64,000 bases of DNA from Eucommia ulmoides (Eukaryota > Streptophyta > Magnoliopsida > Garryales > Eucommiaceae). Position numbers and translations under genes: made by a program. The notes beneath the pieces were generated by a model, which saw only the letters and a list, made by a program, of their open reading frames with translations, was not told where the DNA came from and did no database searches. The first letter of the stretch is position 1, and each line of letters starts with the position of its first letter. Positions 21,713 through 33,375 of this stretch are shown here, piece by piece. The stretch lies in contig JAENRU010000484.1 of assembly GCA_016647705.1 (NCBI GenBank), forward strand, positions 1,116,001 through 1,180,000, in the 5' to 3' direction.

Positions 21713-23244
21713 TGATGGAGGTAAATTTGGTCATGAAAATCATATGCGCAGCAAAACACCATCCCGAGGCTGTGTGGGTACTTGTCCGAGCTGCGGTGTT
21801 CGAACACCCTCAGCTCAGATACACGCAAAAGGGGGAGCCTCAAACCCTTCTGTCCTCCAGAAACTCCAGGTGCGAAGAAGTTGTCGAGCTGACCCCGTGA
21901 TCCAACATGCATTACTGAGCTGGGGTGTCCGAGCACCCTCAGCTCGGACATCATTTAGATGGGGACACTCTATTGGAGATCGAGGCCAAAAGACCGAGCT
22001 AAGGTGTCCAAGTGCCCTCAGCTCGGACATTTTAAAAAAATGAGAGGTCTCAAGCCTCTCCACCAGGTCGCCCATATATTAAGCTACCGAGCTGAGGTGG
22101 CCGAACACCCTCAATTCGAACATTATGCGAAGGAAGGTCTCAAAAGAAGATGGAAGCTACTATTACCGAGATGGGGTGTCCAAGCACCCTCAGCTCGGAT
22201 TATCTTCAAAGTGCATCCCTCAAATGAAAAAAGGAGGTCAATTTGTCGAGTTGAGGTGTTCGAACACTCTTATCTCGGATATGCTCAGATTGGGAAGCAT
22301 CAAATAGAATTGAAGACGCGCTGAGCGGAGGTGTCCAAGCACTCTCATGGACTCATGCAAATTGGGAACCCTCAAAAGGAGACTGAAGATACTTGTCGAG
22401 CTGAAGTGTCCGAGCACTCTCAACTTGAACTTACTCAAAAGGGAAGCCTTTCATTGAATTATAAAGAAACCGTATTGAGTTGGCAAGCCCGAGCACTCTC
22501 AACTCGAATTCACTAAAAATTGAATCTCTTTGTCTGGCCAGAAGATCACCATACCGAGCTGAGGAGCCCAAACACTCTCAGCTCGGATCCTACAAATTTG
22601 GGGCCTCTTAGGGCCGTTTTGAAGCTTCTAAAGCCATTTTGACGCCCTCTCCACCTCCCGATCATCCAGATGGGCTAAAAATAGGCCATTACTTTTTATT
22701 TCAAGTGGGCCGACCTATGGACTTCTACCAAATGGGCCTAAAGCCCAGTCTATGTCATTAATGCTTTAATCTGCTAGCTCATTGGCGGTCAGACGAATTA
22801 GGTTAATTAACCCAGCTCGACTCGCTACATTCGCGGTGCTAATTGAGTTCTGCGCCCTATAAATACTCCTTGGCATTCATTGTCACAAAGGTGCATGCTT
22901 CTAATTTACTCTAGAGCACTTATAGTCTTCTTTCCTCGGATACTTATTTTCACACCGGAAGGGTCTCACCGGGCACAACCCTGGTTGGCCTTTGTGCAGG
23001 TGCTCGGAGTGCGGATTTGGAGCTCAGCTCGGAGATCAGAATAGAGTAGATGACTTCAGCTCGAAGTTTGAACAGGATCTCGGAGTTTGTCGAGGAGCTC
23101 AGGTCGGATCGCAAGGATTTTTCAAGCATCAAAAGTTTATTGTTCCCGGGATCACCCGTTCGACACCTCCACGCCAACAACAAATTCTCACGTGTCACCT
23201 ACTCGGACTATATTGTGAGTGCTCACCATTTTTTGACACCCATA
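21713..23244 (+). mobile_element. Solo LTR (gypsy-like, palindrome-array family), copy 1
   Basis: Starts TGATGGAGGTAAATTTGGTC and ends ...TTTTTTGACACCCATA (CA terminus mutated to TA). It is flanked by perfect ACTAT duplications at 21708-21712 and 23245-23249. It contains TATAAATA at 22858-22865, then CACACCGGAAGGGTCTCACC, as in the copy at 47665-49146. The first 900 bp hold about ten units spaced 75-130 bp apart. Each unit is centred on an imperfect ~30-bp palindrome of the form GAGCTGAGGTGTCCGAGCAC plus CCTCAGCTC. No internal region or second LTR follows. Confidence 0.8.
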
Positions 23245-23529
23245 ACTATAATAGGCTGATTACTTATAAATTTATGTTGATACTTTATAATTCTTATATT
23301 TTGATTCGCTAATGAATTAAATAATTAAATTTTATATATAAAATTTCAAAAAGCGATTATAAATAATTAAATTTATTAAAAATATATATTATTTAAATAG
23401 TTCTTAAGCATAAAAATTTAATAAATAAATAATAATAAAAAAACTCGATTAAGATCACGAACAATTTGATTATTAAACAAACCAAATTTGAACACTTAAT
23501 ACTCGGCTTAAACGAATCAAACTTGAATA

Positions 23530-24350
23530 CTTAATACCTAAATATGTTATTTACGGATGACATAGTACTAATTGATGAAAATAAAACATGTTTAAATTTT
23601 AAGTTAGAAAGATAGAGATAAGTCTTAGGGTCTAAAGGCTCCAAGGTTAGCAAAAGCAAAACAGAATATATGCATTACAATTTTAGTAATGTTCGAAAAG
23701 ATGATGGTGCAATCAAAATTGAAGATAAGGAGGTTCTAAATGTATATCATTTTAGATATTTAGGTTTAATGATTCAGAGTAATGGGGAAATTGAGGAGGA
23801 TATTATTCATAGAGTCAAGATAGGATGGTTGAAGTAGAGAAATGAAGTTGGGGTGATATACGATCGTAGGATACCATTGAAACTCAAAGGAAAATTCTAT
23901 AAAACTGCAATAAGTCCGGTACTTCTGTATGATTCAGAATATTGGGCAGTAAAAACAAAGTATATCCAGAAAATTAATGTAACGAAAATGAGGATGATAC
24001 GGTGGATGAGTAAGAAGACGAAAATTGATAAAATTAAGAATGAAACTATTATAGAGAATTTAAGAATAGCAACTATCGAAAAGAAGATGAAAGAAAATCA
24101 TTTACGGTAGTTTGGACATGTTTATAAAAGACCCATAGAAGTACCAGTGAGAAAATGCGATTTTGTTCAAGTGCGAGGGGATACTAGAGGGAGAGATAGG
24201 CCTAAAAAGACTTAGGACAAAACTATTAAAATTTGATAACATCGAATCTGACTAAGGGGATGGTCCTTGATCGCTCATTATGGCATAAACGGATTCATAT
24301 AGCCGACCCCATTTAAGTAGGACAAAGGCTTAGTTGTTGTTGTTTGTTTT
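23530..24350 (+). pseudogene. LINE reverse transcriptase 3' relic
   Basis: Translates, with several stops, to a typical plant LINE reverse-transcriptase C-terminal region: FTDDIVLIDE (an FADD-like catalytic motif, here FTDD), SKSKTEYMHY, YHFRYLGLMIQ, KLKGKFYKTAISPVLLYDSE. The tail has GACCCCATTTAAGTAGGACAAAGGC followed by TTGTTGTTGTT, the usual end of this LINE group. In-frame stops and a 5' truncation show it is dead. Two other fragments of the group are in the DUF707 introns. Confidence 0.8.
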
Positions 24351-24964
24351 ATTTGTGGTTATTGAGTTTTCTATTTAGAGAGTTTTTTTTTTTTTTTTTA
24401 ATGCAAATGATTTGAAGTTTTTTTTGGGGTTTAATTTATATTTGGTTTTACTTTGTTTTCTAAGTACATTGTAACATTATATATGCAAGGGCAATTTTTT
24501 TTTTGACCCTTTAATGATTTATATTTTTTATATTGTATGTTAAATATCGTGGTTTCACTTTGAAGTCTATATTTTTAATTACGATTTTAATTATTCATTA
24601 CGTCTATTTTAATTGTAAAATTAGAAGTAATTTAAGATAAATATATATATATATATATATTTTTTTATTTTTTTTTTACCCATGAATCTAAGTGAACCGA
24701 TTTTACTAACAATAATGAATGTAATTACAAACATGCAGATGGGAGGAACGCTAAAGTGGGAGGAAAGAGCCACCATCGTGACAGAGTTTCGGCAGGTGGT
24801 GACAAGATGACGCTTATCATAACAAAGCCAAAGTTCAAATTTCAGGCCGGGCATGTTTTACGGATACAAAAGGATTAAATTTTGAATTTTAAAAACATAG
24901 TGGGTGATATATGTAAATAAAATAAAGGGTAAAAAGTGAAAACAATTCAAACTTAAAGATTTCC
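24351..24964. other. AT-rich spacer upstream of the F-box gene
   Basis: Long T runs and a (TA) microsatellite at about 24641-24660. No gene seen. The last 200 bp are the probable promoter side of the F-box gene; no convincing TATA box was found. Confidence 0.4.
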
Positions 24965-25821
24965 TAAATTGGATCGGAGTCTCAAACTTCATCCTTATAA
25001 GAGCCGTAGTCTCAGTTTCTCATCCTCAAGACCACCGAGCCCCGACGGTAATCCTCCTCCTCTCTCTCTCTCCACCGCCACAACAGTGAGCAGAAATTCT
25101 GCCGCGCTGATTGCATCTGCGAGCATAGTATCGCCGCAACGCTTACAGGTATTCCATTCTCTTCTGTCCTTCATTGTGAAATTCTGGATCTGTTGTGTTT
25201 TCTTTTCCACCGCGCCGCTTGAATCTGTTGTTTCACTGGGCAGTGGGCTCTTTTATCTTTTATCTTTTATTTATTATTATTTTTTTGCGCATGGGCATTG
25301 GATTGCTTGCTTATATGATTTATGAATGTGTTTGATTACTCAAATTTGTTTCATGTTTATGTGTTTCATATGATTTTTGCTTAGATTTTATTGACCTTTG
25401 ATTGAAAATCTGTATCTTCTTCTATGTTTAATGATTTCATCATACAGTGTTGAGTTTGATTTTGGAGTAGATGAAATTTATTACGAGTTTCGATTTTAGG
25501 GATTTATGTGACAAATATATATTGGAAATTTGAAAGAAACAATTCCTGAAAGTTTATTAAACAAACGGGGCCTGCAAAAAATAAGGATTAGATGAATATT
25601 CAGTTCTTATACTGTCAACATAATTTCATAGGGCATAACGATGCTAAGCTAATTGAAAACGTGTTTGGGGATTCAGTTTTGAAATAATTTTTTCTAATAG
25701 ACAACTTCACATTTTGAAGAGAAGTGCTCGAAAAGTAGAAAAACTTGATAGATTGTCCTTGACCTTGTAAAAATTATGTAATATGAGATTATTCTTATAA
25801 TTTATCTTCTTCTTCTTCAAG
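24965..25821 (+). other. Probable 5' UTR exon and UTR intron of the F-box gene
   Basis: A GC-richer leader (24985-25148, CTCCTCCTCTCTCTCTCCACC type) ends at CGCTTACAG|GTATTC. A pyrimidine-rich acceptor TTCTTCTTCAAG|GTTTGG follows at 25821/25822, ten bases before the ATG. The T-rich 673 bp between would be a UTR intron, common in plant genes. Inferred from signals only; a transcript would settle it. Confidence 0.45.
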
Positions 25822-25831
25822 GTTTGGTTGC

Positions 25832-27079
25832 ATGGAGAATATGGCAATAGATGTGTTGGATGATGAGTCAGATTGGGCATTGCTTCCCCGCGACATTCTT
25901 GATTCAATTTCGAAGCGCATGACACAGTTTGTGGACTACTTGCAATTTGGGTCAGTATGCAAATCATGGCGTCGGGTTGCCCAAGAGGAGAACCATCTTC
26001 ACTCTCTTCAAAAAAAGAAATGGCATATCCTTAAAACATGTCAGAATCGCCTACCATTGCTCCTGGTAGGTAACGCCGAGGATAGTAGTAGAAGAAGCTT
26101 TTATAGCATCAAGGACAAAGCAACATATGACTTTGAGTTTGTTCAAAATAATTCCTTTTACAGTAGACGTTGCCTTGGTTCTTCGCATGGATGGTTATTC
26201 ACCATAGACAAAAATATGGTTGTAACATTGGTGAATCCTTTTACTGATGGGATCATTCACCTTCCGCAATTCAAAGATCCATCAAACGAGTACCAATGTT
26301 GGGTGGAAGACGAACAGTATGATTATTTCATTCGTAAAGGTATTTTATCATCTGACCCTGTTCTAAATCCACATTGTTATGAAGTGATTGTCATTTATGG
26401 TCACATGCGAGAATTGGCATTCTATAAATGCGGAGATGAAACTTGGACATTTATGAATGTTATGCCGGCTTCTGCATTCCGAGACTTTGGATTCCATGAT
26501 ATTCAGTGTTACCAAGGACATGCTTTTGCGATAAACTTTTGTTCTGAACTTCTATCGATTGATCTTGCTAGTTATACGGTTAAAATTATTATTGCTAAAC
26601 CGATGTCGCGTTTTTGTGGTATGGTTTATCTATTAAAGTTAGAAGGAGGAGGAGGAGATTTGATAATGGTTAAAAGAAGCGTAATTGTTGAAACGCTCTC
26701 GAAAGGAAAAGAAAAGACTAGAACAATAGATTTCATGCTTTTTAAATTAGTAACAGATTGTAATGATGGGGCAAGCTGGGTGCAAATCAAGAGCCTGGGC
26801 AATTACGCTTTGTTCTTGGGAGATAATTGTTCATTAACAGTTTCTACCCTTGATTTTCCATGTTGTGAGCCGAATAGCATCTACTATACCGATCATTTTT
26901 TCAGACAGAATAGCATCTACTATACCAATAATTTTTGCAGACCTTACGTTTCTGATGGAGATGATGATGATACGGCAATGTTTAACCTCACAGATTCATC
27001 GTTTATATCGCATTACTTGCGCGGCTCCTCTACAAAACATTTGCTGCCCGCAATTTGGATTGTTCCTAATTTTAAATAA
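25832..27079 (+). CDS. F-box protein with DUF295 domain (SKIP23-like), intact
   Basis: A 415-residue single-exon CDS. Residues about 14-55 (WALLPRDILDSISKRM...CKSWRRVAQEE) form an F-box, the domain that docks on SKP1 in SCF ubiquitin ligases. The rest is the plant DUF295 beta-propeller-like region: LGSSHGWL, LVNPFTDGIIHLP, ELAFYKCGDETW and the C-terminal TKHLLPAIWIVPNF. The family is large and duplicates quickly; targets are mostly unknown. Start chosen at MENMAIDVLDD because it gives the full F-box and follows a likely acceptor. Odd point: a 36-bp in-frame tandem duplication (26873 and 26909) repeats NSIYYT. The downstream relic at 29763-30317 has a single copy. Two broken paralogues lie downstream. 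Confidence 0.88.
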   Translation: MENMAIDVLDDESDWALLPRDILDSISKRMTQFVDYLQFGSVCKSWRRVAQEENHLHSLQKKKWHILKTCQNRLPLLLVGNAEDSSRRSFYSIKDKATYDFEFVQNNSFYSRRCLGSSHGWLFTIDKNMVVTLVNPFTDGIIHLPQFKDPSNEYQCWVEDEQYDYFIRKGILSSDPVLNPHCYEVIVIYGHMRELAFYKCGDETWTFMNVMPASAFRDFGFHDIQCYQGHAFAINFCSELLSIDLASYTVKIIIAKPMSRFCGMVYLLKLEGGGGDLIMVKRSVIVETLSKGKEKTRTIDFMLFKLVTDCNDGASWVQIKSLGNYALFLGDNCSLTVSTLDFPCCEPNSIYYTDHFFRQNSIYYTNNFCRPYVSDGDDDDTAMFNLTDSSFISHYLRGSSTKHLLPAIWIVPNFK

Positions 27080-27269
27080 GTATCCAGGTCTTACGAAGTT
27101 TTTAGTCTTTTATTTGTTTAACATCGTTTGAATTTCGAATGGCTAATTTAAAAATGACTGTAATTTAAGTATGAAGTTCATTTGATCAATTAAAGTATTC
27201 TCCAATTTAAGTGTGAATTTCTATTTGTTTCTGTTTCTAAACTAATGCCAAATTATCAATGACACATCT
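27080..27269. other. 3' flank of the F-box gene
   Basis: Includes AACATCGTTTGAATT at about 27120, the same sequence that follows the partial copy at 30317. There it was split by a solo LTR. This is duplicated 3' UTR material. Confidence 0.5.
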
Positions 27270-28530
27270 AATAATCTAAAATCTTTATTTATAAATTGCC
27301 TCTCCATCATTCAATTATACCATAATTAGTACGAATAATCTGTTCTTGTTCAACAAATGAAAAAATGACCGTAAAATTAGGGTTCAAAATTTAGGTTTAA
27401 GTTTTTGGGTTTAGGTTTAAACATATTTCTCAATTGAAGACGTTCATATGGTAAGAAATAATTATTCAATTTATGTTATACTACTTGTTTAATCACCCAA
27501 TTGAACGGTTCAACTTATAAATTACATATTGAATTTTGATATACATATCTTTATTTTTTAAAACTTAGCCCCTAATATTGTTAAAATAAAAAAATATTTA
27601 TTCGATTTATGTTCTGTTTGTTTAATCATACAATTTAATAGTTGAATATAAAACTAATTGTTGAATTTTGATATAAAGATGTAATAAATATAATAATAAT
27701 TGAATAACTTAATTTTTTTTTACAAATTAGCCTTTAATATTTCTGCAATAGAGAATATTACATCAATTTTTATTCTAATAGTTCAATCATCCAACTGAAC
27801 GCTTCAATTTACAATCAATTTACAAATGATATATTGAATTTTGATATCAAAATGGTAATAAATTTAATAACATTTGAAGAGCTTAACTTTTTACAATTTG
27901 GCCCCTAATATTTTTATAACATTATATTGATTCAATTTATATTCTACTTACTTATTTAATCGTTTAATCATTCAATTACATCATAATTAATACAAATGTA
28001 ATCTTTTACGTTGAAATTAGGACTCAAGATTTAGGGTTTACGATTCAACGTTTTAGGGTTTGGAGTTCAAGGTTTAGGGTTTTCACATATTTCCTTATTG
28101 AAAAAGTTCATATAATAAGAAATATTAATGTTCTACTACTTATTTTAATCATACAATTCAACATTATATTTCAAATTAATTATTGAATTTGAATATAAAA
28201 ACATAATAAATTTAATAAAATTTACATGACTTAATTTTTTTTACAAATTAGCCCTTAATGTTTCAGTAATAGAGAATATTTATTCAATCTATGTTCTGCT
28301 ACGTATTTAATCGTCCAATTGAACGGTTCAATTTACTAATTACATATTGAATTTGATATCAACAACGTACTAAATTTAATAAGAAATGAATAACTTAATT
28401 ATTTCGAAATTAACCCCTAATACTTTTGTAACAGGTTAACTTATTGAATTATTTTCTGCTCATTTTAATCATACAATTGAACACTTCATTTTACAATAAC
28501 TTCATTTTTCACAAATTAGCAGTTAATATT
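27270..28530. repeat. Satellite-like tandem array, about 7 degenerate units of ~165 bp
   Basis: The phrase (T)ATGTTCTACT...TTTAATCATCCAATTGAACGG-like recurs near 27472, 27607, 27770, 27938, 28129, 28291 and 28450. Spacing is 135, 163, 168, 191, 162 and 159 bp. Each unit then reads ATATTGAATTTTGATAT, ...TTACAAATTAGCCCCTAAT. The array is AT-rich and non-coding. Short TTTAGGG-type motifs lie in one unit at 28020-28080. Confidence 0.6.
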
Positions 28531-28537
28531 TATAAGG

Positions 28538-28697
28538 GCGAAATACATTTTAAACCCTCTAACTATTGACACGTTTTTATGTAGTCCAATAAATTTTTTC
28601 GTTTCAGTTTAAACCTTTTAAGTATGCACTCAATTTTAAATTGTCATTCTGTTAGATTTTTCATCCAAACTAACAGAAATAACCTTTTTGAAGGGGT

Positions 28698-28728
<31 letters not shown>

Positions 28729-28800
28729 CCTTCTTTTTTCCTTTCTTCTTCTCCATATCATCCCCTCTCTCTCACACACACACCCACACTTTCACTCTCA
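28538..28800. mobile_element. One arm of a foldback element (family F)
   Basis: TTTAAACCCTCTAACTATTGACACG, then CCGTTAG-like words, an AT microsatellite (28700-28728) and a pyrimidine-rich tract. This is the same order as the left half of the 58263-58983 hairpin element. The matching right arm is absent. Confidence 0.55.
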
Positions 28801-29762
28801 CATAGCGATAATGGCCTCTCGAAAGGCCTCTCAAACACTGCCGGTGGTACCAGAGCATCAACAACTCTCTGCCGGTAGGATGTTTGTGCATAGAAATTAA
28901 AAAAAGGCTAAAACTTATATGTCTTGGCCGAAGTCATGCTCTATTGCAAAATGACATCCGCGATGGGAATACACGTTGAAAAATTAGAGTTCATCGATAC
29001 ATAGTAAGAGGCAAAGAAAAATAAACACTAATTTTAATACTTTACAAGCCACCTAGGAAGACAGTTCAATTTTGTTTCCCCCCAAAAGGAAGACCAATCC
29101 ATGATTCAACTTTTTTGTTAAAAAAAAATAAAAAAATCAATCCACAACAAAATGAAGAATGGGCAAACACCTAATAAGTTTATCGACCCATTTTCAACAA
29201 CAAGACTATCTAAAACACCCAATGACATAACCCAATCTTCCCCCACTTCCAATAGCTCCACAAGCTAGTTCCAGCAGGCAAGGAGGCTATTGAAGAACTT
29301 CAACAGGTAAAAGAAAGAAAAAAAAAGCAGCGATAAAAATTAGAACTAATATAAATGATGTTGGTACATTCTTTGTTAGGAGAACTAATGTTTGAATTAT
29401 TGAGGTATAAAAATGCTAAGCCGGTAAGATTAGTGGAGTGTCAATTATCAAACAATAAGAGATCTAACAATTGGGGGTGAGTGTGGTTTGTAAATGTAAA
29501 ATATTTATTTATTATATTTATTTTTTGGCCGCTTCAATTAGTTAGTGCAATTTTGCACACTATCAACACCCACATAGGAAAATAGAAAAATAGAAAAATA
29601 AAGGATATGCACAATACAAAAATAAATAAATAAAACAAAGAAAGAAAGAAAAAAAGAAGTGTCAAGCTAAAAAGTGTCATTAACTAATATTACTTATATT
29701 TTACTTGATTAATCCCAATATTACCTAATTTTCACTATACCGATAGTGAAAATGTATTCGAA
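28801..29762. other. AT-rich interval between F-box copies
   Basis: No gene or clear repeat beyond short A-rich runs. DUF295 similarity begins near 29755. Confidence 0.4.
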
Positions 29763-30317
29763 GATATTCAGTATTACCAAGGACAGGTTTTTGCGACAAA
29801 CGTTTGGTCTAGACTTTTATCTGTTGATCTTGCCAGTCATACAGTTAAAATTATTATTGGTGAACGGATTTCACATTTTGGTGGTATGGGTTATCTATTA
29901 AAGTTAGAAGGAGGAGGAGGAGATTTGATAATGGTTCAAAGAATGGTAGTTCTTGAAGAGCGTTTGAATGAAAAAAAAAACAAGAGTAAGATGGAAGAGT
30001 TCAAGCTTTTTAAATTAATAACAGATTGTAATGATCAGGCAAACTGGGTGCAAATCGAGAGCCTGGGCAATCATGCTTTGTTCTTGGGAGATAATTGTTC
30101 ATTAGCAATTTCTGCCATTGATTTTCCATGTTGTCAGCCAAATAGCATATACTATACTGATCATTATTCCAATGCTGGACCGTACAAACCCGATGGAGAT
30201 GATGATGATACAGGCATATTTTACCTGAAAGATGCAAGTTTTGGGTCGCATTACTTGTCCGGCTCCTCTACAAAACATTTGATGCCAACAATTTGGATTG
30301 TTCCTAATTTTAAATAA
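29763..30317 (+). pseudogene. 5'-truncated DUF295 copy (paralogue 2)
   Basis: Carries 184 open codons before its stop (DIQYYQGQVFATNVWS... to TKHLMPTIWIVPNFK). It corresponds to the last ~45% of the intact F-box protein and is very similar to it. The F-box and the first half of DUF295 are missing; the first in-frame ATG is at 29886. It lacks the 36-bp duplication of the intact gene. No stop or shift is present, so it is either recent or still constrained. It would be a C-terminal fragment only. Its 3' flank is split by a solo LTR. Confidence 0.8.
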
Positions 30318-30366
30318 GTATTTAGGTTGTATGGAGTTTTTAGTCTCTTGTTTTTTTAACATCGTT

Positions 30367-30726
30367 TGTAAGACCCTGATTTATAGATGCAAACAATTTT
30401 AGTTGCATTTAACAATTTTCAAAAAAATATCGAGGCGGTTATTGATATTATGTCCTGCCGATGGGCGTCCGGCAGACGGATATCGATATTATGACATGTC
30501 CGATGGGCGTCCGGGCAGATGGTCATTTGTCCCGCTAAGAAAGCAAATTCTTCGGGAGGTACAGTATCGTTGCAACTCCTGATCGTGAGATTAAAACGAT
30601 CACTATGGCTAACCAGTGAGTGGTGTGGTGTGGTGGTGTGGTGTTTGAGATGTGGTATTTTATTATATCGTCTTGGTGTTTTATCATATTATTTTATGCT
30701 GATGGTTTGGATGGATTTCATATATT

Positions 30727-30792
<66 letters not shown>

Positions 30793-31253
30793 ATTCTGAA
30801 TGGTAGGAAGAAAGAGTTTTCTCGTGTTATATGATTTTTATACTATTGTTCAAAAATGTATTTGTTTATACGCGTTAAGCTTGATCCATTTAAATGTGGT
30901 ATTACTTAGAATGTATTATTATTTTAAAAATATTTTTACTAAGAAGACAGTACACTTGCAGGTGGAGCAATTAGGAGTCGGTCCCCCTACTGGCACTAGG
31001 TGAAGTCATATGGGAGTATTTTGAGATGAGCTGTCAGAGGTGAACCAGTGAGAGGTTCATGGGTAATTTATATTCCAGTATACTTATATTTGGGGACGGG
31101 TATGTCCCCATATGAGAGATTATGTATATCTTGCATAGACGATTGTATAGTGATGTATGCATAAGAATATATTAGTTGATTGAATGTTCAGGTGATGTCA
31201 TGTTGTCGTCACGTCGGCCTTGGGATGATAGATGTTCGGGACGGGTCGTGACA
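30367..31253 (+). mobile_element. Solo LTR with perfect TCGTT target duplication
   Basis: Starts TGTAAGACCCTGATTTATAG and ends GGGACGGGTCGTGACA, 887 bp. It is flanked by TCGTT at 30362-30366 and 31254-31258. The paralogous 3' flank at about 27121 (ACATCGTTTGAATT) shows the empty site. Such ends resemble Tekay/Del-type gypsy LTRs; the class is inferred. A (TA)n run of about 60 bp sits at 30729-30788, and near-repeats GATGGGCGTCCGG occur at 30463 and 30503. Confidence 0.85.
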
Positions 31254-33375
31254 TCGTTTCTACGCTAGAAGAGAGATTTTTTAGCTGGGAATTTGAATAA
31301 CTACAAATAATGATTTTATGATCAACTTTTGATAGTGTTTCTTTTCTTGCTAATTTAAAACTGAACTGAAATATCATTTGATTGCTAGAAGTATTCTCCA
31401 ATCGCTGTGATTTGGTTTGTAAATGTAGCTCAGGTAGTGTTAAGAAAATTTGATGGATGTTCCAAAACATCCTTTTCCTGCTTCCTTTTGACACCGACAT
31501 CAACATTCATCTAAATCTATCTAATGCCAATAGTGAATCAGTCTCTAATTAAAGACAATTTTTTATCGTCGTACTGTCTCTATAATATAAAAAGAAGTTT
31601 TGGATTAAGTACATTATTTAGAATTCACTTTTAAAAATAAAATATAATTATACTGAACAATATCAAAATTCCACATATATCATTAACTGATCCATTTATT
31701 TTTATATAAAAAAATATCTTACACAAACTTCCATACTAGCCAAACAATCGTTTACTTCACAATAGCGAGATATGACAGTACCTTAATCTTTACAACTGCA
31801 CAATCTAAGGTTGTCAGTGTTAAGGTCATTCAAGAGTAAACACGTGGTACAAAAATCACCATATCATAATAATCATAACTCTGGTAAAACCATCATACTG
31901 ATAATTATCATCAACAATATATATCAACCATCTACAGGACTTGTTTTCCTGTCAAGTCACAACACACCCACAGGACATGCCCTCCTGTCGGGTCACAACA
32001 CAACGTCCTATAGAACAATGTCCTCTTCTTAAAACCAACAACATCCTGCATGACATGTCCTCCTGTTAGGACCACACTATAACATAGCAGGATAAAAATC
32101 AGTTTCCATATTCAACATTTTACTTGATTAATTTAATATTATAAAATAGTCAATTTTAATAAATCTTTTCTTTTCACAATATAATACGAAAACATAATTT
32201 GATAATTTACATAAAAGATAATACACTCATCTCGATCTTTGTATAACTGACACACTACTATTGGAAAAATTGATTTTGTTGGGGCTGTTTGAGAACTCAA
32301 CATACGACAAACTCTAAAACTAAGAATTTATCTAATAAAACTAAATATGAAATGAAATGCATGAAAATGCAAGACAATCAACTACACATTATTTCTTAAG
32401 TCTCAAATAATTTTCATATCGACACACCTTTTTTTTAATCTGATTTTTTTATTAGACAATTAAAATTATCAAATGAGTATAATTTCAAATGATTTTCTCA
32501 CTAAACAATAATTTGATTAACTTACATTCCAACTCTACTAATTTTGCAAAACGAATTAATTCCAATTAAAAATTATTTATCTAATTTCATTAAATATATT
32601 TTTATAAAAACCTATAATTTGATTATATGATAAATAATACTTATAAATTTATAATAGTAAAAAATTTCAAGACAATGATATACAGTACACATAATATAAA
32701 CACATTTAAAATTATACATATATTAGCTACTAATCTATGGAATGGACAAAGAGCTTATTTACATAAATCCCCCACATGAATCATTAAACTACTATTTAAG
32801 ATCAAAAATTAAAAATTATTTTAAAATACAAATTGGCCCCCAAATTTTACAAAAACAAATTAAATTAATCTATTGACCTCAAAATTTGTTAAATGTCATA
32901 TGCAAACCACTTGAATGTTTTGCCTGCCAAAATTATAAATATTTGGACAGAAATATAATAATTAGGAATATAAAGGTGTTATCTACTTAAATTGAAACTA
33001 CAAGGATTGAATTGAAGTAAAAAAAAATCCAAAAAAAAATAAATACTATACCGAAAAGCCTATTTTCAAATTATAGACCAAACAAATCCTACGACCCCAA
33101 CATTTCCTTAGAAATAAGTGGAATTTTTTAATTATTGAAAAAAAAAAAAAAAGATGTGGAGAAATAACTCCATAATCTATTAGATTTACAACTACAAAAC
33201 TGTTCTAAGTAACACTTGAACTCCACTTGACACCACATGACTTTAAATTGAAACCTGCTAATATGGTATTAGAACCAAAATTATGTGAATTTGTCTCTTA
33301 TTCCTTCATAGTCAAATCATCTGTGCAACCAATGGGTTGTTGCACATTACTCATAATTCCCTCATAATCAAGTCC
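31254..33375. other. AT-rich interval with short palindromic repeats, no gene
   Basis: Units of the form ACAGGACATGCCCTCCTGTC recur three to four times between about 31935 and 32075. From 32860 to 33360 the sequence is repeat family D. No coding frame of interest. Confidence 0.45.

Noticed and set aside
21713-22600. Possible CRISPR-like array because of regularly spaced repeats
   Set aside because: The repeats are imperfect palindromes with irregular 75-130 bp spacing inside a plant LTR with a target duplication; CRISPR does not occur in plant nuclear DNA.
23530-24350. Active LINE
   Set aside because: In-frame stops, a 5' truncation and a changed catalytic motif (FTDD for FADD) show it is a relic.
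24969-25325. 118-codon frame upstream of the F-box gene
   Set aside because: It reads through a probable 5' UTR exon and its intron; no domain and no homology that I recognise.
28020-28090. Interstitial telomere
   Set aside because: Only four scattered TTTAGGG-like words within an AT-rich tandem array; not a continuous TTTAGGG tract.
30519-30806. 95-codon frame ending in Tyr-Ile repeats
   Set aside because: The tail is a translated (TA)n microsatellite inside a solo LTR.
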